A DNA stretch of 39,706 bases from a virus. A program made the position numbers and the translations under genes. Shown here one piece after another: positions 21,874 to 30,777 of the stretch. Numbering within the stretch: the first letter of the stretch is position 1; each line of letters opens with the position of its first letter. The notes under the pieces were generated by a model. The model searched no databases. It was not told the origin of the DNA and worked only from the letters and a program-made list of their open reading frames with translations. The DNA lies in the IMG/VR virus record IMGVR_UViG_3300025870_001680, positions 1 through 39,706 of that record, one strand, 5' to 3'.

Positions 21874-23787
21874 TTAGAACCAATCAGTTCCTACTGAAAA
21901 GTCATCATCGGCAATTCCTTTTGTATTAAAGTTTTCTGCAAGGAAATCTGTACTACTATCTAAGGAATTGCCGATTTTCATTAATGAATTTATGTGAATT
22001 TTAGTATCAGCTTCTTGAATTTCAAAACATTCTGCAACCATATCTACATATAAAGAATCTCTGAAAACTTCTACAATATTAACACAAGTCATAACAGCAT
22101 CATCGTGTCCAGTACTTGCTTCATAAGAACCTTTTTTGTTTCTATTGAAATGATTAAATTCTTGTATAGTCCATTTATCATGTACTACCACTATTTGATT
22201 CGAAATTAAATTTTTAACTTCAGCACAATTTCTTGGTTTAGTAACTTTATCTTGTCGCAATCCTATTCTTTTCCTTTTTGCGCCTTTCCTGTGATAAGTT
22301 TTTAAATAAACAGAATCATCATACAAATCTCCACCGTACAAGTGTTTTAATTTTTCATCGAAAAATGAACCATATGTATTCCATTCTAATACAACTTTTA
22401 TATTGTCAATGTTAACAAACTTACCAGAAAACAAAAAATTATAAGCTAATTTTGCAAAATCTTCTATACTTACTAAATTATCTCTAAAAATACCTATTTG
22501 GTCCAAGTAAAAATGTTTTTCTAATTGAAATACCTCGTTACTAGATACTTTTATATCTCTTTCAATCTTAGGTGCCAATTTAAAAATTTGCATTACTGTA
22601 TAATCTCTACCAACCCCTTCTGCTAAATCTATACTAAAGAATAAAGAATCTTTTTTTAGATTTTCAATATCATAATCTTCCCTGAACAATAAATTTTGAT
22701 ATAGTATATTGTATTTATCTAAATGTTCAAATTCGTGATGTACAAACGGTTCAATGTTACCTTTCATACTATTCAATTCCTTTGCTGATAGTAATAATAA
22801 ATCACTTCTTTGAAAGGCACAAGCAAATTGCTCATTGAAAGCATCTTCTCCGAGAATTGCTTTTTGTTGGTCTGCCCAACTTTCATCTCTTCCTGGAACG
22901 TCCCACCATGGAATTTTCATATGCGTAAATCCGTTACTTTTACCCTCAGGCAATTCAGACGCATTGTGATACAACTCTTGAAATAATTCATATCCATTAG
23001 GTGTACTAGTCATAATCATCTTAGATTTGGGGTCAGCTGCCATTACAGGATAAATGTTATCCCAAAAACTTCTTTGAATACCCTCTCTAACATGGGCAAA
23101 TTCATCTAAGAAAAGTAAATGAATAGTAAAACCGATTGCAGCTTTATCCGTAGTAGTTGTTGCTAGTATTCTTGAATTTGCATCAGTCATTATACTAAAC
23201 ATATTCCAAGAAAATAATCCAGGTTTCAACCAAAAGGGTAAGAAAGATATTATAGACTTAACTTTGTCTAATATTTCTTTTGCTGTATCTCCTTTGTTGG
23301 CTGCCAACATTATATTTTTGTCAGGATGAAAAATTAAAAACCAAGTTAAAAATATACCAGCAACTACGGTTTTACCAATTTGTCTAGAACCTACTACTAT
23401 ATTGTTTTTACCGTTTTTATAGTTCAATAACATTTGTTCTTGATAAGGATACAAAGTTATGTGTCCTATTCCCTCAGGTGTCATTAATTGAACATACTTA
23501 TTTGCGAAATATATTATGTCTTTTCTACATCTTTTGAATTCTCCTTTTTCTTGTAAGGTCATTTGAAATGCAACCCTACCTTTTCTTAAAGTAGGATTCT
23601 TATCAAAGAAAGGATTCTTAGCTTTGTTTAAATCTAATCCGTAGTTTTCTACCTTATCAATAAGAGAATCTACTAATTCGGTTGTCCATATTTCAGAATC
23701 AAATTCTGGTGTTGCAATGTTACTGAATTCTTCTCCGAATGTAGGTACAAATGACTTTTCTATAAATCTAGGTGAGTTGTTGCTCAT
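21874..23787 (-). CDS. Terminase large subunit (gp17-type packaging ATPase/nuclease)
   Basis: 637 residues. ATPase half: Walker A GSRQIGKT at 133-140, Walker B LLFLDEFA at 224-231 with the catalytic Glu, and coupling motif STPNG at 261-265. Nuclease half: FSIDLAEG with Asp387, VVLEWNTYG with Glu468, and GHDDAVM at 560-566, the three acidic clusters of the RNase H-like headful nuclease. Length and motifs match T4 gp17. It pumps DNA into the prohead with the small subunit and cuts it. It is the only reverse-strand gene in the 2.2-39.7 kb stretch, embedded between forward genes. Confidence 0.95.
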   Translation of the reverse strand: MSNNSPRFIEKSFVPTFGEEFSNIATPEFDSEIWTTELVDSLIDKVENYGLDLNKAKNPFFDKNPTLRKGRVAFQMTLQEKGEFKRCRKDIIYFANKYVQLMTPEGIGHITLYPYQEQMLLNYKNGKNNIVVGSRQIGKTVVAGIFLTWFLIFHPDKNIMLAANKGDTAKEILDKVKSIISFLPFWLKPGLFSWNMFSIMTDANSRILATTTTDKAAIGFTIHLLFLDEFAHVREGIQRSFWDNIYPVMAADPKSKMIMTSTPNGYELFQELYHNASELPEGKSNGFTHMKIPWWDVPGRDESWADQQKAILGEDAFNEQFACAFQRSDLLLLSAKELNSMKGNIEPFVHHEFEHLDKYNILYQNLLFREDYDIENLKKDSLFFSIDLAEGVGRDYTVMQIFKLAPKIERDIKVSSNEVFQLEKHFYLDQIGIFRDNLVSIEDFAKLAYNFLFSGKFVNIDNIKVVLEWNTYGSFFDEKLKHLYGGDLYDDSVYLKTYHRKGAKRKRIGLRQDKVTKPRNCAEVKNLISNQIVVVHDKWTIQEFNHFNRNKKGSYEASTGHDDAVMTCVNIVEVFRDSLYVDMVAECFEIQEADTKIHINSLMKIGNSLDSSTDFLAENFNTKGIADDDFSVGTDWF

Positions 23788-23802
23788 ACAGTATTTACTT
23801 AA

Positions 23803-23810
23803 ATTAAATA
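23803..23810 (+). promoter_or_regulatory. ATTAAATA late-like element, distant
   Basis: Located in the 95-base divergent gap between the large terminase and the gene at 23883, but 72 bases before that start. The intergenic gap must hold promoters for both directions; on the reverse strand AATAAATA at 23842-23849 lies 54 bases before the terminase start. Confidence 0.3.
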
Positions 23811-23882
23811 AATCAATACAGACTTTAAAATATTATAGTCATATTTATTCTTTAATAAGTATATCAAAAAACTTAAACAAAA

Positions 23883-24212
23883 TTGAGCAAACAAAGTACA
23901 TCTTTAGTAAAAGAATATTTAGAAAACGTAGTTTCTAAAAGACCACTAACCGAAGCCATTGAAAAAATATCTTTCAAGATACAAATTTTTGAAGAGGATG
24001 GTAAATCGAAAGTAATTGAAGCTATAAAGAAAGAAAAAATAGATTATATAATTTTAGTAACTAAACTTACTACTATGATAGAAATGTTTAATTTGATAAA
24101 AGATGATGACAATATAGTTATGATAGATAAGATGAAATCGGACATCGAAAAATTTATGGAAACAATTGCAAAAACAATAGTTAAATCTAAAAAGGAATTC
24201 GTAAATGAATAA
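23883..24212 (+). CDS. Small helical protein of unknown function
   Basis: 109 residues from a TTG start. Mostly amphipathic helices (SLVKEYLENVVSKRPL, KKEKIDYIILVTKLTTMIEMF), so likely a helical bundle. It overlaps the next gene by eight bases, and this begins the small-gene, nuclease and nrdA operon. No family recognised. Confidence 0.65.
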   Translation: MSKQSTSLVKEYLENVVSKRPLTEAIEKISFKIQIFEEDGKSKVIEAIKKEKIDYIILVTKLTTMIEMFNLIKDDDNIVMIDKMKSDIEKFMETIAKTIVKSKKEFVNE

Positions 24213-24423
24213 AAAGACAGAAGAAAACAGCGTAGTTCAATTCCTCACAAACGAAGGGGTTGAAATCAAAATGGTTAAGAAAAATAGAAAGTATCATATC
24301 TTGGTACTAGATTCCGTTAAGAAAAATGCTAAAAGTAAAAAAGTATTTGAATCTTTGAGTACTGATAAGTCTATGCAAGAATTTTTCAAATATTGCAATC
24401 ACTTTACTAAAAAAATAAAATAA
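24205..24423 (+). CDS. Small basic protein of unknown function
   Basis: 72 residues. The N-terminus has a short sheet (VVQFLTNEGVEIKMVKKN), then a Lys/Ser-rich helix (KKNAKSKKVFESLS). It may bind nucleic acid given the charge. TAATG overlap with the nuclease gene that follows suggests that the two are made together. Confidence 0.65.
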   Translation: MNKKTEENSVVQFLTNEGVEIKMVKKNRKYHILVLDSVKKNAKSKKVFESLSTDKSMQEFFKYCNHFTKKIK

Positions 24424-25286
24424 TGGATAAAACTTTACCCAATAGGGATTTAGACTTGCGAAAGCGAGGAGGACTTGTATTCTACGAAAAAGAACATGCG
24501 TATTATAATGCTGATGGTATAAAATATACCGGAATGACAACTTTTCTTAAAGATTTTTGTGCTCCTTTTAAAGCTGACGAAACTGCTAAATATAAAGCAA
24601 TCAAAAATTCTTTACCTGAGCAAAAGTTTAAAGACTTAAAAAAACTTATTGTATCGAAATTAAACGAAAGTAATTTTACGGCTTGGTCTAAGGTACATTT
24701 ATTTTATGAAAAGATTTGTGAATCGAATCCAACATTAGGTGCAAAAATAGTAAAAGAAAAGGAAAACATTTTAGCTGATTGGGCAAAATCTACAAATGAA
24801 GGTTCAATTGAACACGACAAAAGAGAAAAAGATGTTATAGAAAATGGAATTACTTGGAAGGGTAAATACTATCCATATATGAACAAGACGATATTAGATG
24901 TTACTAAAGATGATGTTTGCGTAATACCAGAAATAATGGTATGGGACCATGAAAGTCAACTATGTGGTCTTATTGATTTACCTATTTTCGATAAAGGAGT
25001 TGTTCATATTCTTGATTATAAAACAAACAAGAAAATAGAAAAAACTTCTTTTATGAATAAAGTAATGAGTGGTGTATTTAGAAAGTTCAAAGACTGTAAC
25101 TTTTCAAAGTATTCTGCACAACTATCTGGATATCAAAAAATGGCTTGTGATTTGACAGGATTCGAACCAGGAGAAAAATGGATAATTCATACAGCAAACG
25201 AAAAATACAAAAGAAAAAACGATGCATTCATAGAATGTATTGATATGAATAAAGAAATAGAAATAGCATTTAAAACATTTAGATAA
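24423..25286 (+). CDS. PD-(D/E)XK nuclease (RecB/Cas4-like)
   Basis: 287 residues. A helix near residue 128 has GSIEHDKRE, the G-x-x-x-H of RecB-family nucleases. Residues about 165-205 carry the catalytic core: IPEIMVWD (Glu), then GLIDLPIF (Asp), then HILDYKTNK with the D-x-K. These residues bind metal and cut DNA. Likely roles are recombination, repair or end processing during replication. Start overlaps the previous stop as TAATG. The next gene follows at one base. Confidence 0.8.
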   Translation: MDKTLPNRDLDLRKRGGLVFYEKEHAYYNADGIKYTGMTTFLKDFCAPFKADETAKYKAIKNSLPEQKFKDLKKLIVSKLNESNFTAWSKVHLFYEKICESNPTLGAKIVKEKENILADWAKSTNEGSIEHDKREKDVIENGITWKGKYYPYMNKTILDVTKDDVCVIPEIMVWDHESQLCGLIDLPIFDKGVVHILDYKTNKKIEKTSFMNKVMSGVFRKFKDCNFSKYSAQLSGYQKMACDLTGFEPGEKWIIHTANEKYKRKNDAFIECIDMNKEIEIAFKTFR

Positions 25287-25287
25287 T

Positions 25288-25536
25288 ATGATTAGTAAAG
25301 AAGATGAACAAAAAGTTTTAGAATTTGCAAAAAACTACAAGGAAAGAGCGGACAAGGTATCAGGGTATAAAGATGAATTGACAATTCTTCAAAAGGACAT
25401 TCAAGAAGAATTGAAAACTATGGAAGAACTTAGAAATAAAGAACTAAAGTTTTTAGACGATTTGCGATTGAAATACGATACTACACCAGATGTTGTTGTT
25501 CAATTGATACAAAAAATAATACTTGCTAATGGATAA
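25288..25536 (+). CDS. Small coiled-coil protein
   Basis: 82 residues. A single long charged helix (KVLEFAKNYKERADKV through EELKTMEELRNKEL) is followed by a Val-rich end. It sits between the nuclease and nrdA, overlapping the nrdA start by eight bases. It may be a partner for either enzyme, but no family is recognised. Confidence 0.7.
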   Translation: MISKEDEQKVLEFAKNYKERADKVSGYKDELTILQKDIQEELKTMEELRNKELKFLDDLRLKYDTTPDVVVQLIQKIILANG

Positions 25537-28066
25537 TATAATGATTATTAAAAGAGATGGATCGAAAGAACCTCTCAATATCGAAAAGATAAACAAAGTT
25601 CTACTTTGGGCAACTGCCGACATTTCAGATGTTAGTGCATCTGAAATTGGTATGAATGCCAATCTTCAATTTTATGATGGAATAACAAGTTCCGACATTC
25701 AACAAGTTCTTATAAGTTCTTGTGTTGATTTGATTTGTGAAGAAACCCCTAACTACGATTTAGTAGCTGGTAAACTTTACAATATGTATTTGAGAAAGAA
25801 AGTTTTCAATACGTTTAAATACCTACCTACTTTGCACGACCATTTAAAAAGTATGCAAGATAGAAATTGGTACACTAAAGAAATTTTAGAAAATTATACT
25901 AAAGAAGAAATTCAAGACATAGGCAATAAAATTTTAAATCACAAAAAAGATTGGGATTATACTTATGCAAGTATAAGACAAATGTCTGACAAATACTTAA
26001 TAAAAAATAGAAAATCTGATGAAATATTTGAAACACCTCAATTTATGTATATTGCAATTGCGATGTGTGTTTCTGCTGGCATTCAAGACAAAAGAAAAAG
26101 ATTTCAAGATATTAAATCAAAATATAATGATTATTCAGAATTTTATATATCATTATCAACACCGGTTGTATCTGGGATTAGAACGAATACGACACAATAT
26201 AGTTCGTGTACGCTCATCGAATGTGATGATTCGATTAAATCAATCAATTCAACTTCTAATGCAATTGTAAGCTATACAGCAAAACGTGCTGGAATTGGTA
26301 TGAATGTAGGTAGAATTAGGGCAGTAGGAGATGAGATCAGAAATGGTGATGTTATTCATACCGGATTAATTCCTTTCTTGAAAACATTCGAAACTAACAC
26401 TAAAGCCGTTCATCAAAATGGTTTACGAGGTGGTGGTGGAACTGCACATATTCCAATTTGGCATAAACAAATTGCTGATATTATTGTTTTAAAGAACAAC
26501 AAAGGTTCTGATGAAAAAAGAGTTAGAAAATTAGATTATAGTATTCAATTTTCTAAAATATTTTGGCAACGTTTTGTTGAAAATGATTTGATTACTTTAT
26601 TTTCTCCTAACGATGTCCCAGGATTATATGATAATTTCGGACTTGAAAAGTTTGATGACTTGTATTTGAAATATGAAAGAGATGAATCAATTCCTAAAGA
26701 ATTAGTTTCGGCAAGAGAATTGATAGGTGATATTATTCAAGAGCGATTTGAAACCGGTAGAATCTATATTATGAATATAGACAATGCTAATTCACATACT
26801 ACTTTTGATACGGAAAATGGTAATAGAATTACAATGAGTAATTTATGCCAAGAAATTAATTTACCTACTAGTCCACTAAATCACGAAGATGACGGTAAGT
26901 TAGTTGATAGATATTTAATTGTCGATTCTAACAAAAAAGATGAACTAGAAAACTGGTTGAAACACAATGATGTTTACATTACAGGAAAATCTTTTGGTTC
27001 TGAAAATGAAATTATTCACGAATCAACAGGAAGAACCGATTTATACTTATCTTATAGAAAAGAAGATAGCAGCTTAAGAGATTATATCAAAATCAAAGCT
27101 GAAATAGTTTATGGAGAAAAACCTGCCGAAATAGCATTATGTACACTTGCAGCTGTTAACTTAGGTAAAATTAGAGATTATAAAGACCTTGAAAGAGTTA
27201 CTAAAAACATTGTTGATACTTTAGAATGGGTTATTGATAAACAAGAATATCCTATGTTTGCTGCATTGAAAATGTTAAAACGTAGAAGTATAGGAATTGG
27301 AATTACTAACTTTGCATATTGGATGGCAAAGAAAGGTTTTGATTATGAAGATTCAAATGCATTAGAAGAAATTGATAGGTTGTTTGAACACTTTACATAT
27401 TATTGTTTAAAAGCTAGTAATAATATGGCAAAAGAAAAAGGTGCCTGTGATTACTATTACAAAACAAGATTTTCAAAAGGTGAATTGATAATTGATAACT
27501 ACAATAAAAATGTAGATAAACTTGTCAATAGAAAATTAGATTTGGATTGGGAAACATTAAGAGAAAATATCAAAGAATATGGAATGAGGCATAGTACTTT
27601 AAATGCTCATATGCCAGTAGAAAGTTCTTCTGTAATTTCTAATAGTACAAATGGATTTGAACCACCAAGAACCCCTATTCAAGTTAAGACTAGTAAGGCC
27701 GGTGCAATTAAGATGGTTATTCCAGGATATTCAAAGTACAAGAACAAATATACTTATGCATTTGATATGGAAAGTAATGAAGGTATTATTAATATTCATT
27801 CAGTTATTCAAAAATGGACTGACCAAGCATTAAGTTGTAATCATTATTATGACCCACAGGATTGGGAAGATGGTAGAGTTCCTATGGATGTTTTAGCTGA
27901 TGACTTACTTAGATTTTATGCTTATGGTGGAAAACAAGTATATTATGCAAATACCTTTGATAATAAAACTGAAGATTTCACTAATCAATTAAATGAAACT
28001 TTAAAAGATTTACCAAAAGAAGACGACCCGATGGAAAGTGGGTGTGGGGACGCGTGTGTTTTGTGA
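25529..28066 (+). CDS. nrdA: Ribonucleotide reductase, class Ia large subunit, with an inserted segment
   Basis: 845 residues from the ATG at 25529 (a TTG start two codons earlier is possible). It has an N-terminal ATP-cone (IIKRDGSKEPLNI), YSSCTLIEC with the first active-site Cys, TMSNLCQEINLPT with the Asn-Cys-Glu radical site, ALCTLAAVNLG with the partner Cys, and a C-terminal GCGDACVL redox pair. It makes deoxynucleotides for phage DNA using the radical from NrdB. It is about 80 residues longer than E. coli NrdA because of an extra segment of roughly 75 residues between PLNHEDDG and AEIALCTL, described in the findings. Confidence 0.95.
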   Translation: MDNIMIIKRDGSKEPLNIEKINKVLLWATADISDVSASEIGMNANLQFYDGITSSDIQQVLISSCVDLICEETPNYDLVAGKLYNMYLRKKVFNTFKYLPTLHDHLKSMQDRNWYTKEILENYTKEEIQDIGNKILNHKKDWDYTYASIRQMSDKYLIKNRKSDEIFETPQFMYIAIAMCVSAGIQDKRKRFQDIKSKYNDYSEFYISLSTPVVSGIRTNTTQYSSCTLIECDDSIKSINSTSNAIVSYTAKRAGIGMNVGRIRAVGDEIRNGDVIHTGLIPFLKTFETNTKAVHQNGLRGGGGTAHIPIWHKQIADIIVLKNNKGSDEKRVRKLDYSIQFSKIFWQRFVENDLITLFSPNDVPGLYDNFGLEKFDDLYLKYERDESIPKELVSARELIGDIIQERFETGRIYIMNIDNANSHTTFDTENGNRITMSNLCQEINLPTSPLNHEDDGKLVDRYLIVDSNKKDELENWLKHNDVYITGKSFGSENEIIHESTGRTDLYLSYRKEDSSLRDYIKIKAEIVYGEKPAEIALCTLAAVNLGKIRDYKDLERVTKNIVDTLEWVIDKQEYPMFAALKMLKRRSIGIGITNFAYWMAKKGFDYEDSNALEEIDRLFEHFTYYCLKASNNMAKEKGACDYYYKTRFSKGELIIDNYNKNVDKLVNRKLDLDWETLRENIKEYGMRHSTLNAHMPVESSSVISNSTNGFEPPRTPIQVKTSKAGAIKMVIPGYSKYKNKYTYAFDMESNEGIINIHSVIQKWTDQALSCNHYYDPQDWEDGRVPMDVLADDLLRFYAYGGKQVYYANTFDNKTEDFTNQLNETLKDLPKEDDPMESGCGDACVL

Positions 28067-28077
28067 TAGAAGTTAAG

Positions 28078-28114
28078 ACCAAGAGGATTTATTCTTCTTG
28101 GTTTTTTTCTTTTA
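28078..28114 (+). terminator. Rho-independent terminator after nrdA
   Basis: ACCAAGAGGA (28078-28087) pairs with TCTTCTTGGT ending at 28102, one wobble, then a T-rich run. Confidence 0.9.
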
Positions 28115-28159
28115 TAATAATTTTTTATAATGTACAGGCACCTATTTGGATTTTAGATG

Positions 28160-28167
28160 ATTAAATA
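28160..28167 (+). promoter_or_regulatory. ATTAAATA late-like promoter element before the homing endonuclease
   Basis: Lies after the nrdA terminator and four bases before a strong hairpin. It is 63 bases before the ATG at 28231. Confidence 0.45.
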
Positions 28168-28171
28168 GAAT

Positions 28172-28210
28172 AACGGTGATTGAATATATTCGACCATAAC
28201 AATCACCGTT
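28172..28210 (+). promoter_or_regulatory. 11-bp hairpin in the leader of the homing endonuclease gene
   Basis: AACGGTGATTG (28172-28182) and CAATCACCGTT (28200-28210) are perfect inverted repeats with a 17-base loop; GAATATATTC at 28182-28191 is itself palindromic. No T-run follows, so a terminator is unlikely. A TTG start at 28180 would fall in the stem. In T4, hairpins control translation of homing endonuclease mRNA, so a similar brake is possible. Confidence 0.7.
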
Positions 28211-28230
28211 TCAAAAATAATAATTTAATA

Positions 28231-29073
28231 ATGTATTTAACATCTAAAAAATGGACACCTGAAACAACACACTATTTTTACAAAACAACAAACCTAATAA
28301 ATGGAAAATTCTATTACGGTTCTGGACATCTTAAAAGATATATAGGTAGTGGAAAAGTATTCCTTAAAGCTGTAAAGAAATACGGAAAAGAAAATTTTAA
28401 ACACGAAAGACTTATATATTTCAATAGTCGCGAATCGGCATATGAATTTGAAAACCGATTTTTGAGTTTGTATGACATAAAAAACATAGAAAAATCTTAT
28501 AATTTAAAAAATAGTGCAAAACATTTCGATTTAGGTACTGCTACTGTTAAAGATGAACTCGGTAATGTATTCAGAGTTTCAACTAAAGACCCAAGATATA
28601 TTTCAGGGGAATTGGTGGGCGTTACTAAAGGTAGTATTTGTTCAGAAGAAATGAAAGTTGTTTTGTCTGAAAAGAATAAAGAGTATTGGAAAGATAAAGT
28701 TCATCATACAAAAGGGATGACGACATTTAAAGATAAAGATGGTAATACATTTCATTGTAAAAAAGATGACCCGAGAGTTGTATCTGGTGAATTAGTATCT
28801 GTATCTAAGGGAATGGTAGGAGTAAAAGATAAAGATGGTAATAAGTTTCAAGTATCTAAAGATGACCCGAGATATTTGAGTGGAGAACTGGTTTCAACTA
28901 CTAAAGGTAATATTGGGTGGACTGCGATTATCATAATTGAAGGTATTGAAAAGAAAATCAAATATTGGGCAGAAGAATATAAAACAACTATTAATAATTT
29001 TCCTAAATATTGCAAAGATAACAATATTTTATATCAATGGAAAAATCCAAAAAACAAAAAATTTACAGTTTAA
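28231..29073 (+). CDS. GIY-YIG homing endonuclease with DNA-binding repeats
   Basis: 280 residues from the ATG at 28231. The N-terminal GIY-YIG domain shows FYKTTNLINGKFYYGSG and RYIGSGKVFLKAV, then KYGKENFKHER with the Arg, and a Glu near NRFLSLYD. Residues 100-240 hold three copies of a roughly 25-residue unit of the form KDKDGNxFxVSKDDPRxxSGELV, a repeat found in phage homing endonucleases and thought to bind DNA. A Trp-containing end follows. Such enzymes cut a target site and spread their own gene by repair. Its position just behind nrdA suggests that nrdA is or was the target. Confidence 0.88.
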   Translation: MYLTSKKWTPETTHYFYKTTNLINGKFYYGSGHLKRYIGSGKVFLKAVKKYGKENFKHERLIYFNSRESAYEFENRFLSLYDIKNIEKSYNLKNSAKHFDLGTATVKDELGNVFRVSTKDPRYISGELVGVTKGSICSEEMKVVLSEKNKEYWKDKVHHTKGMTTFKDKDGNTFHCKKDDPRVVSGELVSVSKGMVGVKDKDGNKFQVSKDDPRYLSGELVSTTKGNIGWTAIIIIEGIEKKIKYWAEEYKTTINNFPKYCKDNNILYQWKNPKNKKFTV

Positions 29074-29119
29074 AATATTTACTAGTATTTTTACCTTTAA
29101 AAAGTAAGAAAGTAATAAT

Positions 29120-29896
29120 ATGAGCGATATAAAAAATAATACAATACTTGGTAACGATTTATTCAATAATGAATTCAAAGAAACTTTAATCATGCATATA
29201 CCACACGCAAGTGTGTCTATTCCTGATAGAAGTGAATTTTTAATAAACGATGATGAAATAAACAAAGAAATATTAAAATTGACAGACATAGGAACTGATG
29301 TTATATTTGATTTAGGAAGTGATGTTACACAACACAAATTCAAATACAATAGAATTTATTGTGATGTAGAAAGATTACCTGACGAACAAGAAGAAATGTT
29401 TCAATTTGGTAGAGGTTTCTATTATACAAAAACAGATGATGGTAGAGATTTAAGAAATGAAGAACCGTTCATCAAAGATGATGTTGAACATTTGTATGGT
29501 GAACACCATGATGTGCTTGAAAATATTGTATTTGATAAAATATACAAACGTGGGTTTGCAACTATAATTGATTGTCATTCTTTTAGTGATACCCCATTTG
29601 AAACTGATTTGATTAAAGAACCTAATAGACCAGATATTTGTTTAGGTACAGATGATTTTCATACACCAAAATGGTTATGTGACCAAGTAAGGATATATTT
29701 TGAGAATTTAGGTTATACTGTTAAAATCAACAATCCTTATGGTGGAACTATCGTACCTTTGAAATGCTATAAAAAAGATAAAAATGTTCATAGTATAATG
29801 ATTGAAGTTAATAGAAAATTGTTTATCGAAAATGATAATGTTGATTACAAGAAATTGTTAGAATTAAATAATGTAATGAAAAAAATATTTGACTAA
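29120..29896 (+). CDS. N-formylglutamate amidohydrolase-like protein
   Basis: 258 residues. MHIPHASVSIP at the start, GTDVIFDLGS, then YNRIYCDVERLPDEQEEMFQ, and FATIIDCHSFSD with the conserved D-C-H are hallmarks of the N-formylglutamate amidohydrolase (FGase) family, which has a metal-dependent peptidase-like fold. VHSIMIEVNRKLFIE supplies the C-terminal Glu. In bacteria the enzyme ends a histidine degradation route; in a phage a different amidase substrate is likely. It overlaps the next leader gene as TAATG. Confidence 0.85.
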   Translation: MSDIKNNTILGNDLFNNEFKETLIMHIPHASVSIPDRSEFLINDDEINKEILKLTDIGTDVIFDLGSDVTQHKFKYNRIYCDVERLPDEQEEMFQFGRGFYYTKTDDGRDLRNEEPFIKDDVEHLYGEHHDVLENIVFDKIYKRGFATIIDCHSFSDTPFETDLIKEPNRPDICLGTDDFHTPKWLCDQVRIYFENLGYTVKINNPYGGTIVPLKCYKKDKNVHSIMIEVNRKLFIENDNVDYKKLLELNNVMKKIFD

Positions 29897-30438
29897 TGAA
29901 AACAATAAACGAATTAAAAGAATACAACGAATATAAAAATAAAATGACTTTTCATACAATTATGGAAAGTTTTTTTAGTTTAGATGAAGGTAAAGCAGAC
30001 CCAGAAGTTTTAGAACTTATTCAAAACGATGAATTTGATACTAATCCAGCAGAATTTAAAAAATCTTTAAGTAAATCTAAGCATCAAGAAATGTTAACCG
30101 ATTATGATACTAAAGAGTTAAAGAAAATGAAACTTTTTAAACTTAAAGGATATAACATTGGATTTGCATTAAAAAAGAAAGATGGTAAACATCAAGAAAT
30201 TGTTGCTGTTCACAATAATGAACCTAATGTTAAAGGTATAGGAAAAGATTTAATGAAAGCTGCAATAAAAAACGGAGGTGTTTACTTAGACCATTTTTCT
30301 GGTTACTTAGATAATTTTTATTCTAGTTTAGGTTTCGTTGAATACGACAGGGATAAATTTGACCCACAGTATGATGAAGACGGTTCTTTCAGAGCAAAGT
30401 ATGGAGAAGCTGACGTAGTTTACAGAAAATTAAAGTAA
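29896..30438 (+). CDS. Leader-type GNAT-like acetyltransferase
   Basis: 180 residues. The N-terminus MKTINELKEYNEYKNK is leader-like but lacks L-x-E at 8-10; L-D-E occurs near residue 32 (SLDEGKAD), which could be a shifted cleavage site. The C-terminal half has the GNAT shape: VAVHNNEPNVKGIGKDLMKAAI for the acetyl-CoA loop and LDNFYSSLGFVEYDR, the conserved end of the fold. The acceptor is unknown. First of three consecutive leader genes, translationally coupled to the amidohydrolase. Confidence 0.7.
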   Translation: MKTINELKEYNEYKNKMTFHTIMESFFSLDEGKADPEVLELIQNDEFDTNPAEFKKSLSKSKHQEMLTDYDTKELKKMKLFKLKGYNIGFALKKKDGKHQEIVAVHNNEPNVKGIGKDLMKAAIKNGGVYLDHFSGYLDNFYSSLGFVEYDRDKFDPQYDEDGSFRAKYGEADVVYRKLK

Positions 30439-30441
30439 TGA

Positions 30442-30777
30442 ATGAAAGGATTAGACGAATATTTAAACGAATCTAAAACTAAGATTGAATATAAAGTTGA
30501 ACATTTAGATTCTTACGGAGGTCAAAATAACTACGAGTTAGGTATGTATATTAACGGAGATATTGTAGGTATGGTAGAGTATGTTATTTTTGAAAAAGAG
30601 CTAACAGTAAGTGATGTTGTTGTTGTTCCCAAATATAGAAGAAAAGGTTTTGGTTCAAGAATGATGCAATACCTTAAAGACTTTCACAAAGATGCAACTT
30701 ATAAACCATCTATGCAAACAGACTTAGGTGCTAAATTTAAACATAAGAAAATTAAAGATTTATATAGTCTTGATTAA
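30442..30777 (+). CDS. Leader-bearing GNAT acetyltransferase
   Basis: 111 residues. MKGLDEYLNE is a leader with L-N-E at 8-10. The rest is a compact GNAT: strands around NYELGMYINGDIVGMVEYV, then VVVVPKYRRKGFGSRMMQYL with the R-x-x-G-x-G acetyl-CoA motif at 66-71. It is smaller than typical 140-170 residue GNATs, lacking much of the C-terminal strand set. Packaged acetyltransferases would act on host proteins immediately after entry; this is inference. Confidence 0.75.
   Translation: MKGLDEYLNESKTKIEYKVEHLDSYGGQNNYELGMYINGDIVGMVEYVIFEKELTVSDVVVVPKYRRKGFGSRMMQYLKDFHKDATYKPSMQTDLGAKFKHKKIKDLYSLD

Noticed and set aside
26882-27124. Intein in nrdA
   Set aside because: About 75 residues is far below even mini-intein size, and there is no N-terminal Cys/Ser block or C-terminal His-Asn.
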